In this document: one piece after another, positions 5,844 through 10,374 of the stretch
How the letters are laid out: every line of letters begins with the position of its first letter
Numbering within the stretch: the first letter of the stretch is position 1
DNA from: an uncultured Solirubrobacter sp.
GTDB taxonomy: Bacteria; Actinomycetota; Thermoleophilia; Solirubrobacterales; Solirubrobacteraceae
NCBI GenBank assembly: GCA_937871635.1
Contig: CALMNS010000533.1
Location: 1-10,374, forward strand
Length of the DNA stretch: 10,374 nt
Direction of reading: 5' to 3'
Program-made: the position numbers and the translations under genes
Notes under the pieces: model-generated
The model's database searches: none
What the model was told of the DNA's origin: nothing
The model's input: the letters and a program-made list of their open reading frames with translations, nothing else

Positions 5844-7034
5844 ATGGCCCGAATCTGCGTCGTCCGTCAGTTCTACTTCCCTCAGGATCCACGAGTCCGT
5901 CGCGAGGTGGCCGCGCTGCTCGAGGCGGGACACGAGGTCGATGTCCTCTGCCTGCGGCGCCCGGGCGAGCCCATCCGGGAGCGCCGCGGCCCGTTGAGGA
6001 TTCGACGCATCCCGGTGCAGCATCGCAAGGGCGGGGCCGGGGCCTACCTCCTCACGTACGGAGCCTTCCTGGCGGCGGCGACGGCGCTCGTCGGCCTCAT
6101 GCACATGCGCCGGCGCTACGACGTCGTGCAGGTCAACACCCTCCCGGACACGCTCGTGTTCTCGGCCCTCGTCCCCAGGCTAATGGGGGCGCGGGTGGTC
6201 CTGGACCTCCACGAGTGCATGCCCGAGTTCTTCATGACCAAGTTCGGGGCCGACGAGCGGCATCCCGCCGTGCGCCTCCTCGGGGTCACGGAGCAGGCCA
6301 GCATCCGCTTCGCCCATGCGGCCTTGACCTGCACCGACGAGCAACGTGAGACGTTCATCAGTCGAGGCGCGGAGCGACCGATCACGGTGGTGCTCAACGC
6401 GAGCGACGAGGAGCTCTTCGATCCGGCCCGATACCCGCCGTCCGCTCGCCCCCCGGGCGACTTCACGATCGTCTGCCACGGGACGATCGAGACGCACTAC
6501 GGACAGGACACGCTCGTCCGGGCGATCGCGCTGCTCAAGGACGCGCTCCCGGAGCTGCGCGCCGAGATCTACGGCGAGGGCACCTATCGCGAGGAGCTCC
6601 GCCACCTCATCGACGAGCTCGGTGTCTCGGACCGCGTGCGGCTCAGCGAGGGCTGGGTCACCTACGAGGAGCTCGTGCCGGCGCTGGCGGGCGCGGCCGC
6701 CGGGCTCGTCGCGATGAAGCGCGATGCGTTCCGCGACCTCACGCACACGAACAAGATGTACGACTACATCGTCCTGAGGACCCCTACCCTGATGTCCCGC
6801 ACCCGCTCGGTCGAGGCGTACTTCGACGAGGAGAGCTTCGCCTGGTTCACGGCCGGCGATGCGGAGGATCTCGCGCGGGCGATCCGGGCGCTGCACGCCG
6901 ACCCCGAGCTGGGCCCACGGCTCGCCCGGCACGCGACGGAGGTGGCGGAGCCGTATCGCTGGCACCATCAGCGCCGTCTCTACGTGGACGCGGTCGAGTC
7001 GCTCATCGCGGCCCCCGCCCCCGTCGCAGCCTGA
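5844..7034 (+). CDS. GT4-family glycosyltransferase (GT-B fold)
   Basis: The 396-residue protein has two Rossmann-like halves. The N-terminal half starts MARICVVRQFYFPQDPRVRREV, the acceptor-side loop typical of family 4 transferases, and contains DVVQVNTLPD (93-102) and VVLDLHECMPE (118-128). The C-terminal half carries the interdomain segment FTIVCHGTIETHYGQD (207-222), ELRAEIYGEG (237-246) and the donor-binding NKMYDYIVLRTP (303-314). The usual second acidic residue of the E-x7-E motif appears as Asp307 in KMYDY. It most likely adds a sugar from a nucleotide donor to the lipid-linked repeat unit on the inner membrane face; linkage and sugar are unknown. A hydrophobic patch at about 66-86 may help membrane association. 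It starts 3 bases after the co-polymerase stop, with only a weak GGCAGG ahead, so it is probably translationally coupled. Confidence 0.9.
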   Translation: MARICVVRQFYFPQDPRVRREVAALLEAGHEVDVLCLRRPGEPIRERRGPLRIRRIPVQHRKGGAGAYLLTYGAFLAAATALVGLMHMRRRYDVVQVNTLPDTLVFSALVPRLMGARVVLDLHECMPEFFMTKFGADERHPAVRLLGVTEQASIRFAHAALTCTDEQRETFISRGAERPITVVLNASDEELFDPARYPPSARPPGDFTIVCHGTIETHYGQDTLVRAIALLKDALPELRAEIYGEGTYREELRHLIDELGVSDRVRLSEGWVTYEELVPALAGAAAGLVAMKRDAFRDLTHTNKMYDYIVLRTPTLMSRTRSVEAYFDEESFAWFTAGDAEDLARAIRALHADPELGPRLARHATEVAEPYRWHHQRRLYVDAVESLIAAPAPVAA

Positions 7035-7047
7035 GGCGGCACACGCG

Positions 7048-8532
7048 ATGACGCATTCGAGAGTGCCTCGCGCCCTGGGCGCCACCGGCGCACCGCGGCT
7101 TGTGGATCCGAGAGGCGCGTGGCTCGTCGCCGGTGCCTGCGCCCTGGGGATCGCCTGTGCCCCGCTCGTGGCCACGGCACCCCGGGCCGCTGCCGCCATC
7201 GTCGCGCTCGTCCTGGGCCTGGCGGTTGTCGTCGCCGTCGCCCGCGCGCCCTTCGCGGGGGCCATGCTCCTCCTGGTGGCCACGCCGCTGACCGCCGGCC
7301 TCGCCCGGGGGTCGCTCGTGCCGGTGCTGCGACCGGGAGAGGCGATCCTCGCCCTCGTCCTCGGCGGACTCGCCCTCCGCGGCCTCGTCGAGATCGCTCG
7401 CGGCCGGCGCGTGGCCGCCCACCTCCGTGGGGTGGACTGGGGCATCCTCGCCCTCCTGCTCACCGGCTCGCTCCTCCCGCTGGTGAGCATGGTGGCTCGC
7501 GGTCGCGAGGTGACGCAGGACGATGTCTTCTACGCCACCTACCTCTGGAAGTACGCGGCGGTGTACGGGGTCATCCGGGTCGCGGTCCGGACGCCGCGCC
7601 AGATACGCACCTGCGTCCTGGTCCTGCTCGGGATGGCCGCAATCGTCGCCTTGGTGGCCATCCTCCAGGTGCTCAACGCTCCGGGGCTCACCGGCTTGTT
7701 GGCCACCTGGTACGCCGAAGGAGACGAGGGTGTCGCCCGTTCGAGCGGCGGCTCCACGCTGTCCTCCGGCTTCGCGGTCGCCGACGTGATGGTCTTCGCC
7801 CTCGCTCTCGCGGTCGGGCTCGGTCGTGGCGAGTCGATCCGCGGACGCCTGGCCCTCGCCGGGTTGGCGCTCGTCTTCGTCCTCGGCATCGCCGCCGCGG
7901 GGCAGGTCTCCGGATTCCTCGGGCTCGGCGTCGGCTTGATCGTCCTGGGCATCATCCTGCGCCGGCTCACCTGGATCCTGTCGATCGCCCTGGCGGTCGG
8001 TGTCGCGGGCGTCGTCGCCTTCTCCCAGTCGATCCGCCGGCGGGTCGGTGACCTCGACGCGTTCACTGGGCTTCCGGCGAGCTGGACGGGACCGTCGGGG
8101 CGCCTCGACAACCTCCAGACCTACTTCTGGCCCGACCTCTTCGGTGATCTCGACTGGCTCACGGGCGTCCGTGTCTCCCCGCGCGTGCCGGCGCCGAGCA
8201 TCGGCGTGGACTGGGTCTGGATCGAGAGCGGGCATACGTGGCTGCTCTGGACCGGAGGGCTCCTGTTCTTCGTCGTCTGCTTCGCGTTCCTGTTCGGCGC
8301 GATCCGAGCCGTCGCACCGCTCGCCCGCGTGCGTCGCGACGCCGTAGGCGCCGCCGCTCTGGGGGCCCTGACGGCACTGTGGGTCAACGTCGTGCTCATG
8401 GCGCTCGACGTGCACTTGACGCTCAGAGGCTCCGCCGACATGGCGTTCGCGCTGCTCGCGCTGGCGTTGGTTCGGCTCCCGGTCGGCGCTGCGGAAGCCC
8501 CGGAGCGTCCGCCCGCCGAACGGTATGGCTGA
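7048..8532 (+). CDS. Polytopic membrane protein, Wzy polymerase / O-antigen ligase-like
   Basis: The 494-residue protein is almost all membrane helices: hydrophobic runs at about 25-45, 49-66, 70-86, 97-113, 132-150, 165-180, 187-208, 242-258, 267-284, 288-304, 308-325, 399-418, 433-455 and 464-477. The longest extramembrane part (about 326-398) contains SGRLDNLQTYF and then WIESGHTWLLWTGG, a pattern seen in the catalytic periplasmic loop of O-antigen ligases and polymerases (Arg and His in the loop, Gly-Gly at the next helix). By family knowledge it would join repeat units on the outer membrane face. ATG at 7048 was chosen because it is the first start after the glycosyltransferase stop (13-base gap, GAGG 11 bases ahead). 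The end overlaps the next gene by 8 bases. Polymerase versus ligase cannot be settled, but the operon with co-polymerase and flippase favours polymerase. Confidence 0.78.
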   Translation: MTHSRVPRALGATGAPRLVDPRGAWLVAGACALGIACAPLVATAPRAAAAIVALVLGLAVVVAVARAPFAGAMLLLVATPLTAGLARGSLVPVLRPGEAILALVLGGLALRGLVEIARGRRVAAHLRGVDWGILALLLTGSLLPLVSMVARGREVTQDDVFYATYLWKYAAVYGVIRVAVRTPRQIRTCVLVLLGMAAIVALVAILQVLNAPGLTGLLATWYAEGDEGVARSSGGSTLSSGFAVADVMVFALALAVGLGRGESIRGRLALAGLALVFVLGIAAAGQVSGFLGLGVGLIVLGIILRRLTWILSIALAVGVAGVVAFSQSIRRRVGDLDAFTGLPASWTGPSGRLDNLQTYFWPDLFGDLDWLTGVRVSPRVPAPSIGVDWVWIESGHTWLLWTGGLLFFVVCFAFLFGAIRAVAPLARVRRDAVGAAALGALTALWVNVVLMALDVHLTLRGSADMAFALLALALVRLPVGAAEAPERPPAERYG

Positions 8533-10171
8533 CCGGGCGGAGTCGCCACTGGACCCGGCTGCCTACGAGGGCGTCGCCACCTCGTCGGTGCGAGTGGCCA
8601 TCGGGACGGTGGCGAGCCGCGCCACCGGTGTCGGCCGGGTGATCGCCGTCGCGGCAGTGCTCGGGCCCACGCTGCTCGGCAACCTGTTCCAGGCCGTCTA
8701 CGTCCTGCCAGCCCTGATCTACCAGTTCCTGGCCGGCTCGCTGCTCGTGGCGCTCCTCGTCCCGCCGCTGGTCCCGTTCGCCCAGCGTGGTGACGCCCGG
8801 GCGGCCGGTCGGCTGGCCGGCGGGTTCCTGACGGTCATCGGGTTGGTCCTCCTCGCCGTGGGGGTGCTCGTCGTGGTGGCGGCACCGCTGCTGATGCAGG
8901 GCTTCGTGTCAGGCGTCGAGGATCCGGCGCTGGCGGCCGAGCAGCGAAGCGCCGGGATCCTGCTGCTGACGCTGATGGTCCCGCAAGTTCTCCTGTTCGG
9001 GGTCGCGGGAACGGCGTCGGCGGTGCTCAACGCGCACGGGCGGTTCGTGCTCCCGGCCGCCGCGCCCGCCCTCGAGAACCTCGGGGTGATCGCCGTGATG
9101 GTCCTGACGGCCGCGCAGTACGGCACCGGTCTAGAGGTCACCCAGGTCGGCGGGGATCAGGTGCTCGTGCTCGGGCTCGGGTGCACTGCCGCCGTCGCGC
9201 TTCACGCGGGGTCGCTGTGGGTGGCAGCGGCACGGCTCGGCGTGCCGCTGCTGCCCCACGCCGGATGGCGCGACCCAGAGGTCAAGCAGGTGCTCCGCCG
9301 GGCGGTTCCCTCCCTGGGCGTGGCCGGCCTGGACGCCGCGCGGCAGTTCGCCGTGCTCCCCGTGGCGAACCGCGTTCCCGGCGGGGTCATCGCCCTGCAG
9401 GTCGCCATGAACTTCACGAACCTGCCGGTGGCGCTCATCGCCAAGCCGGTGGGAACGGCGCTGCTCCCGCGACTGGCGCACCTGTTCAACTCCGGGCAGG
9501 AGCGCCTACAACGGGAGGAGCTCGTCCGCGGAACCGCGTTGACCCTGTTCCTCATGCTCCCGGTCACCGTGGTGTTCCTGATCCTGGCCGAGCCGCTCAG
9601 CCGGTCGATCGCGGTCGGCGAGATGGCCGCACCGGTCGCGATCAGCCAGGTTGCGGTCTGCCTCGCCGCGCTGGCCCCGGGGATGCTCGGCGACGGGAGC
9701 TTCTACATCGGAACCCAGGCGTCGTACGCGGTCCGGGACGCGAGGACTCCATTGGTGTCGATGGCCGTCCGGGCCGGCCTGACCCTCTCGGGCGCAGCGG
9801 TCGCCTTTTTCGCGGTGCAGGACGAGATCGCGACGCTGGTGATCCTCGCGCTCGCGCTCTCGGTCGGCAACGTGATCGGCGCCTGGCACCTCGCTCGTCG
9901 CCTGGCGGCACGCTCGCCGGTCAAGGGCCCCAGCTTCGCGCGGCCCCTGCTGCGGGCATCGACGGGCGCCGTCGCCATGGCCGTGCCGCTCCTCCTGATC
10001 GGGCACCTGGCCCTCGGCGCAGACGAAAGCCGCACCTCGGCCCTCGCCTCCGTGCTGGTGGCCGGCGCGGTCGGCCTCGGTGCCTTCGTCCTCAGCCAGA
10101 GGCTGCTGCGGGCTCCGGAGCTCGACTCGATCGTCCGCGGCGTGCGCCGCATCCGTGCGCGCGGTGCCTGA
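8525..10171 (+). CDS. MurJ/MviN-type lipid-linked oligosaccharide flippase (Wzx role)
   Basis: The 548 residues form about 14 membrane helices. The N-terminus has the MOP-superfamily pattern of MurJ proteins: VASRATGVGRVIAVAAVLG (29-47), then QFLAGSLLVALLVPPLVPFA (67-86), resembling MurJ's Gly-x-Leu ... VP-x-hydrophobic segment in TM2. The centre contains FGVAGTASAVLNAHGRFVLP and ALENLGVIAVMVL, as in MurJ (AxLNaxxrF and ...P...N). By family knowledge MurJ flips lipid II; as the last gene of a polysaccharide operon next to a Wzy-like protein it more probably flips the polysaccharide repeat unit. Its ATG (8525) lies inside the polymerase gene, 8-bp overlap, without its own clear Shine-Dalgarno, so translation is likely coupled. 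The C-terminal Arg-rich tail is cytoplasmic. A genuine housekeeping MurJ cannot be excluded. Confidence 0.85.
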   Translation: MADRAESPLDPAAYEGVATSSVRVAIGTVASRATGVGRVIAVAAVLGPTLLGNLFQAVYVLPALIYQFLAGSLLVALLVPPLVPFAQRGDARAAGRLAGGFLTVIGLVLLAVGVLVVVAAPLLMQGFVSGVEDPALAAEQRSAGILLLTLMVPQVLLFGVAGTASAVLNAHGRFVLPAAAPALENLGVIAVMVLTAAQYGTGLEVTQVGGDQVLVLGLGCTAAVALHAGSLWVAAARLGVPLLPHAGWRDPEVKQVLRRAVPSLGVAGLDAARQFAVLPVANRVPGGVIALQVAMNFTNLPVALIAKPVGTALLPRLAHLFNSGQERLQREELVRGTALTLFLMLPVTVVFLILAEPLSRSIAVGEMAAPVAISQVAVCLAALAPGMLGDGSFYIGTQASYAVRDARTPLVSMAVRAGLTLSGAAVAFFAVQDEIATLVILALALSVGNVIGAWHLARRLAARSPVKGPSFARPLLRASTGAVAMAVPLLLIGHLALGADESRTSALASVLVAGAVGLGAFVLSQRLLRAPELDSIVRGVRRIRARGA

Positions 10172-10180
10172 CCGGGAGCC

Positions 10181-10374
10181 CTAGGGCGACTGTCGCGGCG
10201 GTCCGACGCCCGCGCGAGCCGGCCGGCGCCCGAGCGCGAGCAGGAGCAGCACGGCCGCAGCGAGGGCGAGGAGCGCGACCGCCACCGTCCGTCCGAGTCC
10301 GCCGTCGCCGTCGCCGTCGCCACGTTCGGCGCCGACGTAGCGGATCTGCGCGCTGTCGCTCGGCCGCGTGCCGT
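10181..10374 (-). CDS. C-terminal end of a membrane-anchored protein, function unknown (partial)
   Basis: The minus-strand frame entering at the right edge reads 63 residues to TAG at 10181-10183. It shows a polar stretch (SAQIRYVGAERG), an acidic Gly-Asp repeat GDGDGDGG, one hydrophobic helix (TVAVALLALAAAVLLLLALG, about 20 residues) and a basic tail starting RRPARAG. This is the layout of an exported domain held by a C-terminal membrane helix, positive side in the cytoplasm. It converges on the flippase gene with 9 bases between stops and no visible terminator. The Gly-Asp linker is encoded by a run of GTCGCC-type repeats (about 10302-10321). The main domain lies outside the window, so no function is assigned. 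Confidence 0.65.
   Translation of the reverse strand, partial: GTRPSDSAQIRYVGAERGDGDGDGGLGRTVAVALLALAAAVLLLLALGRRPARAGVGPPRQSP

Noticed and set aside
6180..7490. 436-codon minus-strand frame across the glycosyltransferase and polymerase
   Set aside because: It crosses the boundary of two well-supported plus-strand genes and shows no domain, only low-complexity Arg/Ala-rich sequence.
7003..8415. 470-codon minus-strand open frame opposite the polymerase gene
   Set aside because: Its product is a hydrophilic Asp/Glu/Gly/Arg/Gln string that mirrors a membrane protein read backwards; the plus strand has coherent helices and operon spacing.
10302..10321. Short GTCGCC-type tandem run as a possible regulatory repeat or CRISPR-like unit
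   Set aside because: It is explained by the Gly-Asp linker of the minus-strand gene; there are no spacers and the unit is only 6 bases.
1..10374. A new defence or mobile-element cargo system
   Set aside because: No nuclease, helicase, toxin-antitoxin, reverse transcriptase or repeat array is visible; the intact genes apart from the left- and right-edge ones are accounted for by surface polysaccharide synthesis.

Overview
The window is very GC-rich DNA, with almost every codon ending in G or C. It uses GTG as well as ATG starts, and genes are packed with 4-8 nt overlaps. It looks like a chromosomal segment from a high-GC bacterium, most likely an actinobacterium (a high-GC Chloroflexota-type lineage cannot be excluded). 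No rRNA, tRNA, CRISPR array or phage structural gene is visible.

Left part (1-2957). Position 1-753 holds a lysozyme-like (SLT-type) exported-protein candidate that may continue upstream of the window. A decayed stretch on the minus strand follows. It contains a class I SAM-dependent methyltransferase broken by two frameshifts and with a damaged cofactor motif. Next to it is an insertion sequence (about 1605-2957) with matching terminal inverted repeats and an IS1380-type transposase ruined by frameshifts, a stop codon and an apparent internal deletion. The insertion sequence sits exactly between the methyltransferase remnant and the next minus-strand gene.

Central and right part (2954-10171). 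This is a compact surface-polysaccharide locus of the Wzx/Wzy-dependent kind, arranged as two divergent transcription units around a 257-bp intergenic region (4795-5051). The minus-strand unit encodes a polyprenyl-phosphate sugar-phosphate transferase, which loads the first sugar on the lipid carrier, and a Gfo/Idh/MocA sugar-nucleotide oxidoreductase overlapping it by 4 nt. The methyltransferase was probably once the third gene of this unit. The plus-strand unit encodes a Wzz-like polysaccharide co-polymerase without a kinase domain, a GT4 glycosyltransferase, a polytopic Wzy/O-antigen-ligase-like polymerase and a MurJ-type lipid-linked oligosaccharide flippase. Together they cover priming, sugar modification, one glycosyl transfer, flipping, polymerisation and chain-length control. 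More glycosyltransferases and an export channel, if used, would lie elsewhere.

Right edge (10181-10374). The 3' end of a convergent minus-strand gene is present. It encodes an acidic Gly-Asp linker, one C-terminal membrane helix and a basic tail.

I see no wholly new system. The points most worth a second look are the MurJ-type flippase in a polysaccharide operon, the IS-driven decay of the third minus-strand gene, and the dyad and near-leaderless start in the divergent promoter region.
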